Origin: Streptomyces diastatochromogenes
GTDB taxonomy: Bacteria > Actinomycetota > Actinomycetes > Streptomycetales > Streptomycetaceae
NCBI GenBank assembly: GCA_026913215.1
Contig: JAPTYK010000001.1
Location: 1,054,001 to 1,118,000 of the forward strand
Length of the DNA stretch: 64,000 nt
Direction: 5' to 3'
Both the position numbers and the translations under genes were made by a program. Shown piece after piece: positions 1 to 9,453 of this stretch (its first letter is position 1; each line of letters starts with the position of its first letter). Below the pieces are notes generated by a model. The model was not told the origin of the DNA. It did no database searches and worked only from the letters and a program-made list of their open reading frames with translations.

Positions 1-2
1 TA

Positions 3-326
3 CGACTGGATCCGGCCAAACTCGGGCGCGGGCTCGAAGCGCTGCTTCTCGTCCAGGTCCGGCCCCACCGGCGCGAACTGATCGGTCCGTTCGTCGACCG
101 GATCCGGGCCCTGCCCGAGTCCCGGGCGCTGTTCCACCTCACCGGGCCCGACGACTACCTGGTGCACGTGGCCGTGGCGGACCCCGCCGACCTGCAGCGT
201 CTCGTCCTCGACGAGTTCACCTCGCGCCGCGAGGTGGCCCGCGTCGAGACCCGGCTGATCTTCCAGCAGTGGGAGTGCGGCCCTCTTCTGCCGCCTTCCC
301 CCGGCCCTTCCTTGTCAGCCGACTGA
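3..326 (+). CDS. Lrp/AsnC-family regulator, C-terminal part (5' end outside window)
   Basis: The open frame enters from the left edge and ends at TGA 324-326. The visible ~107 residues form the ligand-sensing RAM/AsnC domain: a beta strand (LEALLLVQVRP), a helix, then FHLTGPDDYLVHVAVAD and a terminal strand around RVETRLIFQQWE, which is the usual order for this domain. The DNA-binding helix-turn-helix should lie outside the window. Regulators of this family respond to amino acids and often control neighbouring genes. The next gene on the same strand starts 40 bp downstream, so they might be co-transcribed. The target is unknown. Confidence 0.75.
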   Translation, partial: RLDPAKLGRGLEALLLVQVRPHRRELIGPFVDRIRALPESRALFHLTGPDDYLVHVAVADPADLQRLVLDEFTSRREVARVETRLIFQQWECGPLLPPSPGPSLSAD

Positions 327-366
327 GGCCGGACGAGGGTGACGCGGGCCCGCCGGAGGCGCCAGG

Positions 367-2075
367 ATGACCCCCATGCCAGACACTTCCAGCAGCCTGC
401 TGCCCCGCCAGGTCGCCGACGACTACGTCGACGCACTCATCGCCCTCGACCCGATCACCGGTACGTTCCTGGGAGTCAAGGAGAGCGCCGGACGGCTGCC
501 GGACTTCTCGCCCGCCTGGCAGCGGGCGACGGCCGACCTCTCCGCCGCACCCTCGCCCGGCTCGACGAGGCCGAGCGGGCCCCAGGCGCGGACGCCGACG
601 CCGAGCGGCGCTGCGCCCGGCTGCTGCGGGAGCGGCTGACGGCGGAACTCGCCATCTACGAGGCCGAGGAGAGCCTCTGCATGGTCAGCAACATGCGCTC
701 GCCCGCGCACAGCGTCCGCATGGTCTTCACCGTGATGCCGACGGTGACCGAGGAGGACTGGACGGCGGTCGCCGCCCGGCTGCGCGCGGTCCCGGCCGCG
801 TTCGACGGCTACCGCACCTCGCTCGCGCTCGGCCTGGAGCGCAAGCTCTTCGCCGGGCCGCGCCCCACCGCCACCTTCGTCGAGCAGCTCACGGAGTGGG
901 CGGGCGGCGACGGCGGGAAGCCGGGCTGGTTCGAGGAGTTCGCCGCCGCCGACCCCGCCACGCTGCCCGCGGAGCTGCGGGCCGAGCTCGCGGCGGCCGC
1001 GCGGGGCGCCACCGCGGCCGTCGTGTCGCTGCGGGACTGGATGCGGGACGTGTACGCCCCGCCGTCGCCGACGCGCCGAACACGGTGGGCCGCGAGCGCT
1101 ACCAGCGCTGGACCCGCTTCTTCAACGGCACCGACCTGGACCTCGACCAGGCGTACGCGTACGGCTGGACCGAGTACCACCGGCTCCTCGGCGAGATGCG
1201 GACCGAGGCCGAGCGGATCCTGCCGGGGCGGGCCCTGGGAGGCGCTCGCCCACCTCGACGAGCACGGCACCCACATCGAGGGCGTCGAGGAGGTCCGGGT
1301 CTGGCTCCAGGGCCTCATGGACGAGGCCATCGAGGCGCTCGACGGCCACCACTTCGAACTCGCCGAGCGCGTGCGGCGGGTGGAGTCCCGCATCGCCCCG
1401 CCGGGCGGCGCCGCGGCCCCGTACTACACCGGCCCGTCGGAGGACTTCTCGCGCCCCGGCCGCACCTGGCTGCCGGTGGACGGCACGACCCGCTTCCCGG
1501 TGTACGACCTGGTGTCGACCTGGTACCACGAGGGCGTGCCCGGCCACCACCTCCAGCTCGCGCAGTGGGTGCACGTCGCGGACCGGCTCTCGCGCTACCA
1601 GGCGACCATCGGCAAGGTCAGCGCGAACTCGGAGGGCTGGGCGCTGTACGCCGAGCGCCTCATGGACGAACTCGGCTTCCTGCCCGACGCGGAGCGGCGC
1701 CTCGGCTACCTCGACGGCCAGATGATGCGCGCGTGCCGGGTGATCGTGGACATCGGCATGCACCTCGGCCTGGAGATCCCCGCGGAGTCGCCCTTCCACC
1801 CGGGCGAGCGGTGGACGCCGGAGCTCGCGCAGGAGTTCTTCCAGCTGCACAGCAGCCGCCCGCCGTCGTTCGTGGAGAGCGAGATGACCCGCTACCTGTC
1901 GATGCCGGGCCAGGCCATCGGCTACAAGCTGGGCGAGCGCGCCTGGCTGCTCGGCCGTGCCAACGCGCGGGCCGCGCACGGCGAGGCCTTCGACGCGAAG
2001 GCCTGGCACATGGCGGCGCTCTCCCTGGGCCCGCTGGGCCTGGACGACCTGGTGGACGAGATCTCCCGCCTCTGA
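367..2075 (+). CDS. DUF885-family putative metallopeptidase (three frame breaks)
   Basis: About 569 residues, the usual size for DUF885 proteins, which are distantly related to zinc carboxypeptidases and have largely unknown substrates. I start at ATG 367 (MTPMPDTSSSLLPRQ). The frame breaks near 540-560, 1065-1080 and 1235-1245. The pieces join smoothly, and the third break is explained by one extra C in a CCC run. The family signature YHEGVPGHHLQ (HExxxGHH) lies near residue 386, followed by NSEGWALYAE and the C-terminal PGQAIGYKLG block with an arginine/glutamate-rich surrounding. No signal peptide is visible, so it is probably cytosolic. Family assignment is firm; the substrate is not known. 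Confidence 0.8.
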
Positions 2076-2088
2076 GGTCCGTCACCAC

Positions 2089-2128
2089 GGGAATCCCCGG
2101 CCGTTCGCTTGATCGACCGGGGATTCCC
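2089..2128. promoter_or_regulatory. Perfect 12-bp inverted repeat upstream of the Lrp gene
   Basis: GGGAATCCCCGG at 2089-2100 is repeated as its exact reverse complement at 2117-2128, with a 16-base spacer. It lies between the DUF885 stop (2075) and the Lrp start (2146). No T-run follows it. It may be the DUF885 terminator, or an operator bound by the Lrp-type regulator whose start codon is 17 bp downstream. Lrp proteins commonly regulate their own genes. Confidence 0.6.
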
Positions 2129-2145
2129 GCTGCAAGCTCTCCCCC

Positions 2146-2595
2146 ATGAGTACCGATTACACGCCCGACGCCACCGACTGGCACATCCTCGAAGCCCTCC
2201 AGTCCGAGGGCCGCGCCAGCTTCGCCGAGCTCGCCCGTACGGTGTCGATGTCGCCGTCCGCGGTGACCGAGCGGGTGCGGCGTCTGGAGGACGCCGGGGT
2301 GATCACCGGGTACACGGCGATCGTCGACCAGGACCGGCTCGGCCTGCCGATCCTCGCCTTCGTGCGGCTGCGCTATCCGCACGGCAACTACAAGCCGTTC
2401 CACGACCTGCTCGACACGACGCCCGAGGTCCTGGAGGCCCACCACGTCACGGGCGACGACTGCTTCGTCCTCAAGGTCGCCGCCCGTTCCATGAAGCACC
2501 TGGAGGGGATCTCCGGGAAGATCGGCGCGCTCGGGGCCGTGACCACCAGCATCGTCTACTCCTCGCCCCTCCCCCGGCGCTCCCTCAGCCGCTGA
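2146..2595 (+). CDS. Lrp/AsnC-family transcriptional regulator
   Basis: Intact, 149 residues, the normal length for the family. Residues ~10-55 form the winged helix-turn-helix (WHILEALQSEGRASFAELA, then SMSPSAVTERVRRLEDAGVI). The C-terminal half is the RAM domain (LAFVRLRYP, HHVTGDDCFVLKVAA). It should act as a dimer or octamer that senses an amino acid. The ATG at 2146 has only a C-rich stretch in front of it and no clear ribosome site, so a leaderless message is possible. A perfect inverted repeat sits just upstream. Its last 11 bases overlap the convergent sbcC gene. Confidence 0.9.
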   Translation: MSTDYTPDATDWHILEALQSEGRASFAELARTVSMSPSAVTERVRRLEDAGVITGYTAIVDQDRLGLPILAFVRLRYPHGNYKPFHDLLDTTPEVLEAHHVTGDDCFVLKVAARSMKHLEGISGKIGALGAVTTSIVYSSPLPRRSLSR

Positions 2596-5500
2596 GCGCG
2601 TCCCCTCCGGTGCGCAGCCGGACCGCCGAGCCCTGCCGTGCCTTGACGACCTCCAGCTGGGCCGGGATCCGGCGGCGGAGGTCGCCGACGTGGCTGACGA
2701 TGCCGACGCTGCGGTCCCGCTCGCGCAGGGAGTCGAGGACGTCGAGGACCTCGTCGAGCGTCTGCTCGTCGAGGCTTCCGAAGCCCTCGTCGATGAAGAG
2801 GGTGTCGAGCCGGACCCCGCCGGCCTCGTCGGTGACGACGTCGGCGAGGCCGAGGGCGAGGGCCAGCGAGGCGAAGAAGGTCTCCCCGCCGGAGAGCGTG
2901 GCCGTGTCGCGCTCGTTGCCGGTCCAGGCGTCGACGACGTGCAGGCCGAGGCCGGACCGCTTGGCGCCGGAGCGGGCGTCGGAGTGGACGAGGGTGTAGC
3001 GGCCCGAGGACATGCGCTGGAGGCGGGCGCTCGCGGCGGCGGCGACCTGTTCGAGGCGGGCGGCGAGGACGTACGACTCCAGGCGCATCCGGCGCTCGTT
3101 CTCGGCGGAGGTGCCGGCGGTGAGGGCCGCGAGGCGGGCCACCCGGTCGTACTCCTCGCGCAGCGGACCCAGGCGGCGGACCTCGGTGGCGGCCTGCCGG
3201 GAGAGTCCGGCGAGTCCCGTGGCCCGCTCCCGGGCGGCGGCCAGGGCGGAGTCGGCCTCGCGGAGCGCGCGTTCCGCCGCCGTGTGCGCGGCCCCGGCCC
3301 CGGCGGGGTCGGCGGGCGGCAGGGCGGCGGCCTCGGCCGTGCCGGGCTCGGCGAGCCGGTCCGCGACGGCGGCGGCCTCCGCCCGCCAGGCGTCCACGCG
3401 CTGCTGGAGGGCGCGGCGCTCGCCCTCGCCGAGGAGCGCGCCGGCGGCCTCGGCGGGGGTGGTGAAGCCCTCCCGGTAGGCGGCGTCGGCGAGCCGGTCG
3501 TCGGCCTCCTTGAGGCGCTGGGCGGCGAGTTCGGCGGCGCGTACGGTTCCGGCGGCGTCGACGAGGAGGGCGATCCGCCGCTCCAGGAGGGTGGCGTGTT
3601 CGGCCACGGTGGCGAACGCGCCGCGTCCCCGGGCGAGTTCCTCGTCGAGCGCGGACCGCTCGCGTTCCAGGGCCTCCCGGCGCGAGGTGCGGGCGGCGAC
3701 CCGCCGTTCGGCCTCCCGCTGCGCGCCGACCCGCTCCTCGTGCTCCCGCTCGGCCCGCGCGAGCGTCTCCTGGCGCCGTGCGCCTGCCCGGCGAGCGCGT
3801 GCGCCTCGGCGTGCAGTCGGGCCAACTCCTCGGCCTCGGCGGCGAGTTCGGCGACGGTGGGCTCCGCCGTCGCCGCCCCGCGAGCACCTCCGTACGGGCC
3901 GCGGACCAGGATTCGCGGGTGACGGCGAGGTCGCGTTCGGCGGCCGTGCGGGCCTCCTCGGCGCGGGTGTAGGCGGCGTAGGCGGCGTCCTCCGTGGCGC
4001 GGTCGACGTGGTCGGCGGTGGTGCGGGCGGGGGCGGGGTGGGCGGTGGAGCCGCAGACCTGGCAGGGGCCGCCCGGGGTGAGGGTGGCGGCGAGTTCGGC
4101 GGCGATGCCCTCCAGGCGGCGGGACTTGACGTCGAGCCAGCTCTCGTGGGCGCCGTTGCGCCGCTCGCGGGCCTCCGCGAGCCGCGCCTCGGCCGCCCCG
4201 GTCTCCTCGGCGAGCGCGTCGCGGCGGCGGGCCGCGGCGAGCCGGCGGCGGGCGGGCTCCAGACGGCCCGCGAGGTGTTCGGCGCGGGCGGCGGCGTCGC
4301 GGGCGGCCTCGACGCGTTCGCCGAGGGCCGCGCGGCGCGGTTCCCAGCCGGCGAGCCAGTCGGCCGCGTCCCGGAGGGCGTCCTCGTCGGCGCGCGCCTC
4401 CCGGGCGAGTACGGCGCGCTCCTCGGTGACGGCGGCAGCGCGGCGCTCGGCGCGGCGGGCCGCGTCGAGTCCGCCGAGCTCCTCGCGCAGCCGGTGTTCG
4501 AGGGCGGAGAGCTGTTCGGCCCCGGCCTCGGCGAGGTCGGGGGCAGTTGGGCGCGGGCCCGTTCCCGGGCGGTGTGCGCGGCGGCGTGCTCGCGGTCGGC
4601 GTCCCGGCGCAGTCCGAGCGCGGGGCCACCCGGTCCGCCTTCAGGCTCCGGTCCAGGGAGGCCTGGAGGCGCTCGCGCTCGGGGCCTGCTCGGTGAGCCG
4701 CTCGCGGCGCCGGAGGGCGTCGGCGTGCCGGGCCTGCCGGGCGGCGAGGTCGTTCTCGGCGTCGAGGGCGGCGGCGCGGCGGCCCGCTCGCCCTCGGCCG
4801 CGGCGAGGCGCACGCCCGCGATGTCGAGGGCCTCGCGGGCCTCGGTGCGGGCGACGGCGGCCCAGGTGAGGACGGCCTCGGCGAGTCCGGGGTCGCCGGG
4901 CCTGCCCTCGACGGGCTCCCGGGCGGCGTCGAGACCACGGGCGGCCTGGGTCATGCGGTGGGCGAGCCCGAGCAGCCGGGCGTCCCCGTCCTCGACCTCC
5001 TCCCGGGCGGCCTTGCGCAGTTCGGCGAGACGTTCCTCGACGGCGGCGAAGCGCCGGGTGTCGAAGAGGCGGCCGAGGAGCCTGGCCCGCTTCTCGGCGT
5101 CGGCGCGCAGGAACGCGGCGAAGTCCCCCTGCGGGAGGAGGACGACCTGGCAGAACTGCTCGCGGCTCATGCCGACGAGCTGGGTGATCTCCTCGCCGAT
5201 CTCCTGGTGGGAGCGGCTGAGGCCGGTCCACTCCCGGGTGGCGGGGTCGTACTCGCGCAGCCAGGACTGGGCCTTCTCGGTGGTGAAGCCGCTGCCGCGC
5301 TTCTTGGGCCGCTGCTGGGCCGGGCGGCGGGTGACCTCCAGGCGCCGGTCCCCCACGGTCAGTTCGAGGAGGACCTCGGTGTACGTGCCGACGGGGGCGT
5401 GGTCGCTGCGCAGGGAGGTGCCCGCGTTCTGGCGCTCGCCGGGCACGCTTCCGTACAGGGCGAAGCAGACGGCGTCGAGGACGGAGGTCTTTCCGGCGCC

Positions 5501-5611
5501 GGTCGGCCCGTGGAGGAGGAAGAGCCCGGCGGCGGACAGGGCGTCGAAGTCGATCTTCTGCGTGGCGCCGAAGGGCCCGAACGCGGTGATCTCCAGGCGG
5601 TGCAGCCTCAT
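2585..5611 (-). CDS. sbcC: Exonuclease SbcCD ATPase subunit SbcC (six frame breaks)
   Basis: An SMC-like ATPase that partners the SbcD nuclease to cut hairpins and blocked DNA ends. About 1,008 codons, normal for actinobacteria. The N-terminus MRLHRLEITAFGPFG leads into Walker A (GPTGAGKTS, residues ~30-38). The coiled-coil midpoint carries the zinc-hook motif CQVC (codons at 4064-4053). The C-terminus has the ABC signature TLSGGETF and Walker B LFIDEGFGSLDE. Reading from the start, the frame advances by one base six times between about 4,775 and 3,780, each explained by a single lost base, so all functional motifs survive. The start ATG overlaps the sbcD stop (ATGA), showing translational coupling. 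Confidence 0.9.
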   Translation of the reverse strand: MRLHRLEITAFGPFGATQKIDFDALSAAGLFLLHGPTGAGKTSVLDAVCFALYGSVPGERQNAGTSLRSDHAPVGTYTEVLLELTVGDRRLEVTRRPAQQRPKKRGSGFTTEKAQSWLREYDPATREWTGLSRSHQEIGEEITQLVGMSREQFCQVVLLPQGDFAAFLRADAEKRARLLGRLFDTRRFAAVEERLAELRKAAREEVEDGDARLLGLAHRMTQAARGLDAAREPVEGRPGDPGLAEAVLTWAAVARTEAREALDIAGVRLAAAEGERAAAPPPSTPRTTSPPGRPGTPTPSGAASGSPSRPRARAPPGLPGPEPEGGPGGPALGLRRDADREHAAAHTARERARAQLPPTSPRPGPNSSPPSNTGCARSSADSTRPAAPSAALPPSPRSAPYSPGRRAPTRTPSGTRPTGSPAGNRAARPSANASRPPATPPPAPNTSRAVWSPPAAGSPRPAAATRSPRRPGRPRRGSRRPASGATAPTRAGSTSSPAAWRASPPNSPPPSPRAAPARSAAPPPTPPPPAPPPTTSTAPRRTPPTPPTPAPRRPARPPNATSPSPANPGPRPVRRCSRGGDGGAHRRRTRRRGRGVGPTARRGARARRAGARRQETLARAEREHEERVGAQREAERRVAARTSRREALERERSALDEELARGRGAFATVAEHATLLERRIALLVDAAGTVRAAELAAQRLKEADDRLADAAYREGFTTPAEAAGALLGEGERRALQQRVDAWRAEAAAVADRLAEPGTAEAAALPPADPAGAGAAHTAAERALREADSALAAARERATGLAGLSRQAATEVRRLGPLREEYDRVARLAALTAGTSAENERRMRLESYVLAARLEQVAAAASARLQRMSSGRYTLVHSDARSGAKRSGLGLHVVDAWTGNERDTATLSGGETFFASLALALGLADVVTDEAGGVRLDTLFIDEGFGSLDEQTLDEVLDVLDSLRERDRSVGIVSHVGDLRRRIPAQLEVVKARQGSAVRLRTGGDALSG

Positions 5612-6773
5612 CGGACCCCTCGCGCTCGGCCGTGTCGACGCGGACGTCGTCGAAGGCGCCGTACAGGACCGTCCGTTCGGCGCCGTCGAGGGCGGCGCCG
5701 CCGCGCACGTGGGCCACGAAGTCCTCCGCGATCTGCTGGTCGCTGCGGTCCCGCAGCCGCTGGGCGTAGGACGAGTCGGGGTCGTCCCCGGTCCGCTCGG
5801 GGTCGAAGACCAGGTGGAGGGTGCCCGGGAAGCGTGCGGCGAGCCGGGCCATGGGCTCGGCGGGCCGCACGGGGTCGGTGAGGGTGGCCTCCACCCAGGA
5901 CCGCTCGTGCGGGGTGAGCGCGGGGTCGGCGAGGAGGTCGTCGAGGCGTCCCCGGATGCGGGCGAGGGGCGCGGGACGGGGCAGTCGAGGCGGACGTCGC
6001 CGGTGATCTCCCGTCCGCGCCGAGGTCGATCAGCCACATCGTCTTGCGGTGGTCGGTCTCGGAGAAGGAGTACGCGAGGGGGAGCCGGAGTAGCGGACGC
6101 GCGGGGTGAGGGTCTGGCTGCCGTGGAGGTGGCCGAGGGCGACGTAGTCGACGCCGTCGAAGACGCCGGCGGGGACGGCGGCGACACCGCCGACGGTGAT
6201 GTCCCGCTCGCTGTCGCTGGGCGCGCCGCCCGCGACGAAGGCGTGGGCGAGGACGACGGAGCGGGTGCCGGCGGGCCGTCGGGCGAGGTCGGCGCGGACC
6301 CGGTCCATGGCGGCGGCGAGGACGGCCTCGTGTCCGGTCCTCTCGGCGCCGAGCCGCTCGCGGACGAGCGCGGGTTCCAGGTAGGGGAGGCCGTAGAGGG
6401 CGACCTCGCCGTGGGCGTCGGAGAGGACGACGGGGGTGCCGATGCCGTCGGGGTCGGTACGGAGGTGGATGCCGGCCCGCTCGATGAGTCCGGCGCCGAC
6501 GCCGAGGCGGCGGGCCGAGTCGTGGTTGCCGGAGATCATGACGGTGGGCACCCCGGCCTCGGCGAGGCGGTGCAGCGCGGTGTCGAAGAGCTCGACGGCG
6601 GGCAGCGGGGGCACGGCCCGGTCGTAGACGTCCCCGGCGACGAGGACGGCGTCGACGTCGTGCGCGTGGACGGTCGCCACGAGGTGGTCGAGGAAGGCGG
6701 CCTGCGCTTCGAGGAGGCCGACGCGGTGGAAGGACCGGCCGAGATGCCAGTCCGAGGTGTGCAGGAGCCTCAT
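5608..6773 (-). CDS. sbcD: Exonuclease SbcCD nuclease subunit SbcD (several frame breaks)
   Basis: A calcineurin-like Mre11-type phosphoesterase of about 388 residues. Metal-binding motifs appear in order: DWHLG (residues ~8-12), GDVYDR (~46), SGNHDS (~80), and a C-terminal LGHLHG. After residue ~225 the frame must shift near 6,090, 6,010, 5,960 and 5,630, recovering SETDHRKTMWLIDLG, then the capping domain with FDPERTGDDP. The true stop is the TGA at 5610-5608, inside the ATGA that starts sbcC. It is the first gene of a two-gene sbcDC operon; DNA-repair function is secure from the family. Confidence 0.9.
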
Positions 6774-6917
6774 GCCGCCGTCCCACCCCGCATGTTGTCC
6801 CGCTCCTCGCCGCCGGTCGCCGTTCGTGTGCGGCCACCACGCTATCCCGAGCGGGAGGGTGGGCGGGGCCGGTCCACGCTTGCGCGTGGGGATGCGCGGC
6901 GGGTCATGTGTGACGCG

Positions 6918-7544
6918 TCACGCGTCCCCGTACGCCTCGCCGCCGAGCTCGAAGCCGGCCGTGCCCGCCGTGGCGTCGGCGAGCCAGCCCCGGAAGGCGG
7001 GGACGTCCGCGTCCGGGAGGCCGATCTCGATCGTGACGGCGTCGGCGTACCGCACGTCGCGGACGGCGCGGCCGGTGGCCCGCAGGTCGTTCTCCAGCTT
7101 GCCCGCGCGCTGGTGGTCGACGGTGACGGTGGCGAGCCGGAAGCGCTGCCGGGTGACGGTGCCGAGCGCGTCGAGCGCCTCGCCGACCACCCCTCCGTAC
7201 GCGCGGATCAGGCCGCCCGCGCCGAGCTTCACCCCGCCGTAGTAGCGGGTGACGACGGCGGCGACGTACCGCATCTCGCGGCGCAGCAGCATCTGGAGCA
7301 TGGGGACGCCGGCGGTGCCGCCGGGTTCGCCGTCGTCGCTCGCCTTCTGCACGGAGGCGTCGGCGCCGAGGACGTACGCGAAGCAGTTGTGCGTGGCGGT
7401 CGGGTGTTCCCTGCGGATCCGCGCGACGAACTCCTGCGCCTCCCGCTCGTCGGCGACGGGCGCGAGCGCGCAGAGGAAGCGCGAGCGGTTGATCTCGGTC
7501 TCGTGCACACCCTCGCGGGCCAGCGTGCGGTACTGCTCCTGCAT
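6918..7544 (-). CDS. YigZ/IMPACT-family protein
   Basis: Intact, 208 residues. The N-terminal UPF0029 domain carries the family blocks THNCFAYVLG, SDDGEPGGTAG and RYYGGVKLGAGGL (residues ~60-120). The C-terminal half is the DUF1949-like ferredoxin-fold domain. Bacterial members resemble the eukaryotic translation regulator IMPACT, and their exact role is unsettled. It stands alone, divergent from the CoA-binding protein gene, with a 151-bp shared promoter region between them. Confidence 0.88.
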   Translation of the reverse strand: MQEQYRTLAREGVHETEINRSRFLCALAPVADEREAQEFVARIRREHPTATHNCFAYVLGADASVQKASDDGEPGGTAGVPMLQMLLRREMRYVAAVVTRYYGGVKLGAGGLIRAYGGVVGEALDALGTVTRQRFRLATVTVDHQRAGKLENDLRATGRAVRDVRYADAVTIEIGLPDADVPAFRGWLADATAGTAGFELGGEAYGDA

Positions 7545-7695
7545 CCGACCAGCCTACGTTCCGTCCGGGCCCGCCCGGTCCGCCGGCCCGTAGGGGAGAT
7601 CTCAGGGGCGTCTCGCCGGGCGTACGGGAATCACGGCCCGGCGCGGCTCGTTCCCCTCGTAGACCGGCCCGCGCCGACGAGAGGCAGCAGAAGCG

Positions 7696-8136
7696 ATGAG
7701 CGTAGACACGACGACCACGGACCCCGCGGCGTACTCCGCGTCGGAGGCGGTGCGGCGGATCCTGACGTCCACGGGCGACACCTGGGCGGTGGTCGGCCTC
7801 TCCTCGAACCGGGCCCGTGCGGCGTACGGGGTGGCGGCGGTGCTGCAGCGCTTCGGCAAGCGGATCGTGCCGGTCCACCCGAAGGCGGAGACGGTGCACG
7901 GGGAGCGGGGGTACGCCTCGCTGGCCGACATCCCGTTCCCGGTCGACGTGGTCGACGTCTTCGTGAACAGCGAGCTGGCGGGCGCCGTCGCCGACGAGGC
8001 CGTCGCGATCGGCGCCGAGGCGGTCTGGTTCCAGCTGGACGTGATCGACGACGAGGCCTTCGCCCGCACGCGCGAGGCGGGTCTCGACATGGTCATGGAC
8101 CGGTGCCCCGCGATCGAGATACCGCGCCTGGGCTGA
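7696..8136 (+). CDS. CoA-binding (YccU-type) protein
   Basis: Intact, 146 residues, close to the family norm. It is a single Rossmann-like CoA_binding domain with TWAVVGLSSNRARAAYGVAA near residues 27-47, VPVHPKAETVHG in the middle and AVWFQLDVIDDEAF toward the end. Relatives are free-standing versions of the CoA ligase N-terminal domain, and their function is mostly unknown. The start ATG follows GAGGCAGCAGAAGCG, a usable ribosome site. It converges on the YbaK-type gene with only 12 bp between the stops. Confidence 0.88.
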   Translation: MSVDTTTTDPAAYSASEAVRRILTSTGDTWAVVGLSSNRARAAYGVAAVLQRFGKRIVPVHPKAETVHGERGYASLADIPFPVDVVDVFVNSELAGAVADEAVAIGAEAVWFQLDVIDDEAFARTREAGLDMVMDRCPAIEIPRLG

Positions 8137-8148
8137 GCCCCGGGAGGT

Positions 8149-8707
8149 TCAGCCGACGGGGACGCCGAGGCCCTCCAGGACGACGGCGCCGGGGAGTTGG
8201 GCGAAGGCCTTGCCGGGGAGGATGAGCTTGCGCGGCGGCGGCCGCTGCCGACGAGGACCCACTCGGTGTCGACGACGGCGGCGTCGACGAGGAGGGCCAG
8301 TCGGCCGGGAGGCCGACGGGGTGATCCCGCCGTACTCCATGCCGGTCTCGCCGGTCGCGGTGTCCATCGGGGCGAACGAGGCCTTGCGGGCGCCGAGGTG
8401 CTTGCGGACGACGCCGTTGACGTCGACGCGGGTCGCCGACTTCACCAGGCACGCGGCCAGGGTCGTCGTCTCCCGCGCCGCCCGCGACGACCACGCAGTT
8501 GGCGGACGCGTCGAGGAGCGCGGGCCCGTAGTGCTCCACGAAGACGGCCGTGTCGGCGATGGCCGGGTCGGTGTCCACGTACACCAGCCGGTCCGCCGGG
8601 ACGGGACCCGTCCAGGCGCGGACCGCCGCCGCGACGGGGTCGGTCAGCAGGTCGAGGCAGTCGGGAGCGGACCGGACGTCGTCGAAGTCTCCGATGGGTG
8701 CGCGCAT
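8149..8707 (-). CDS. YbaK/aminoacyl-tRNA deacylase-domain protein (frame breaks)
   Basis: About 186 residues once joined. The N-terminal part MRAPIGDFDDVRSAPD runs in one frame to about 8,480. The middle (TRVDVNGVVRKHLGARKASF, then ETGMEYGGITP) is in a second frame. The end (GKAFAQLPGAVVLEGLGVPVG) follows another shift near 8,290-8,230. The conserved lysine in the HLGARKASFA segment and the GMEYGGITP loop match the YbaK fold, which hydrolyses mischarged tRNA. I chose the ATG at 8707; a GTG nine bases upstream (8716) is also possible. Stand-alone actinobacterial members have not been assigned a specific tRNA. Confidence 0.75.
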
Positions 8708-8779
8708 ACGCCTCACGCTAACAACCGCGGGAGGACACCCGGCGGCCCGTCTCGGCGTGCGGGCGTCGACGGACGGGCG

Positions 8780-9349
8780 TCAGCGGACCGGCGGGATGGA
8801 GACGGCCATCGTCATCTCGGCCGGTTCGTCGCCGTCGTTGCGGTAGGTGTGCGCGACGTTGGCCTCGAAGACGGCGGAGGTGCCGGCGGGCAGCAGGTGC
8901 TCCGCCTCGTCCACGATCAGGGTGAGGGTCCCGGCGGTGACGTGCAGCAGTTCGACCGTGCCCTCCGGGTGCGGGTCGGAGGCGCTGCCGTCGCCCGGCA
9001 TCAGGGTCCAGGACCAGAGCTCCAGCGGGCCGCGGGCCTCGGTGCCGACCAGGAGGGTGGTGTTGCTGCCGGTGGAGGTGGACCACATGCGGACGGCCTG
9101 ACTGGGCGGGACGAGCCGGACCTGGGGGCCCTGCTCGTAGTCGAGGAGGGTGGTGATGGAGACGCCGAGGGCGTCGGCCAGCTTCACGGTGGTGCCGACG
9201 CTGGGGTTGGTCCGGGCCTGCTCGATCTGGATGATCATTCCGCGGCTGACGCCCGCGCGCGGCGAGCGTGTCCAGGGTGAATCCCGCTCCTTGCGCCAGC
9301 GCTTCAGGTTCCGGGCGAGCGACTGCGTGAGCTGGTCGAGGTCCGACAC
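8780..9349 (-). CDS. XRE-family regulator with C-terminal cupin domain
   Basis: About 189 residues: an N-terminal helix-turn-helix (GMIIQIEQARTNPSVGTTVK) and a C-terminal cupin (PEGTVELLHVTAGTL, then EANVAHTYRND). Such proteins sense a small ligand and repress nearby genes. Within the helix-turn-helix the reading frame is briefly wrong: residues DSPWTRSPR replace what the adjacent frame reads as GFTLDTLAAR, the expected HTH sequence, so two compensating indels are present near 9,260-9,290. I start at GTG 9349, preceded by GGACGGAAT; an upstream TTG (9382) is in frame. It is divergent from the DMT exporter, which is a plausible target. Confidence 0.85.
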   Translation of the reverse strand: MSDLDQLTQSLARNLKRWRKERDSPWTRSPRAGVSRGMIIQIEQARTNPSVGTTVKLADALGVSITTLLDYEQGPQVRLVPPSQAVRMWSTSTGSNTTLLVGTEARGPLELWSWTLMPGDGSASDPHPEGTVELLHVTAGTLTLIVDEAEHLLPAGTSAVFEANVAHTYRNDGDEPAEMTMAVSIPPVR

Positions 9350-9375
9350 ATTCCGTCCAATATTCTGGATGACAG

Positions 9376-9388
9376 AGTTCAATGAACT
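9376..9388. promoter_or_regulatory. Palindromic operator candidate AGTTCAATGAACT
   Basis: A 13-bp perfect palindrome (AGTTCA, A, TGAACT) lies in the divergent promoter region, 27 bp upstream of the XRE-cupin start and 66 bp upstream of the DMT exporter. This is where a self-regulating repressor that also controls the exporter would bind. Direct evidence is only the symmetry and position. Confidence 0.55.
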
Positions 9389-9453
9389 GAACTACGGTGG
9401 GGTGCACCCGATGGTTCACTGCACTGTACTGCCGCACGCCCCTGCGAGGATCC

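Noticed and set aside
3510..8225. Very long open frames on the strand opposite sbcCD, YigZ and other genes (for example 3510-8225 and 1660-4938).
   Set aside because: They lie antisense to genes with conserved motifs and consist of Arg/Gly/Pro-rich translations. Such shadows arise in very GC-rich DNA because stop codons are scarce.
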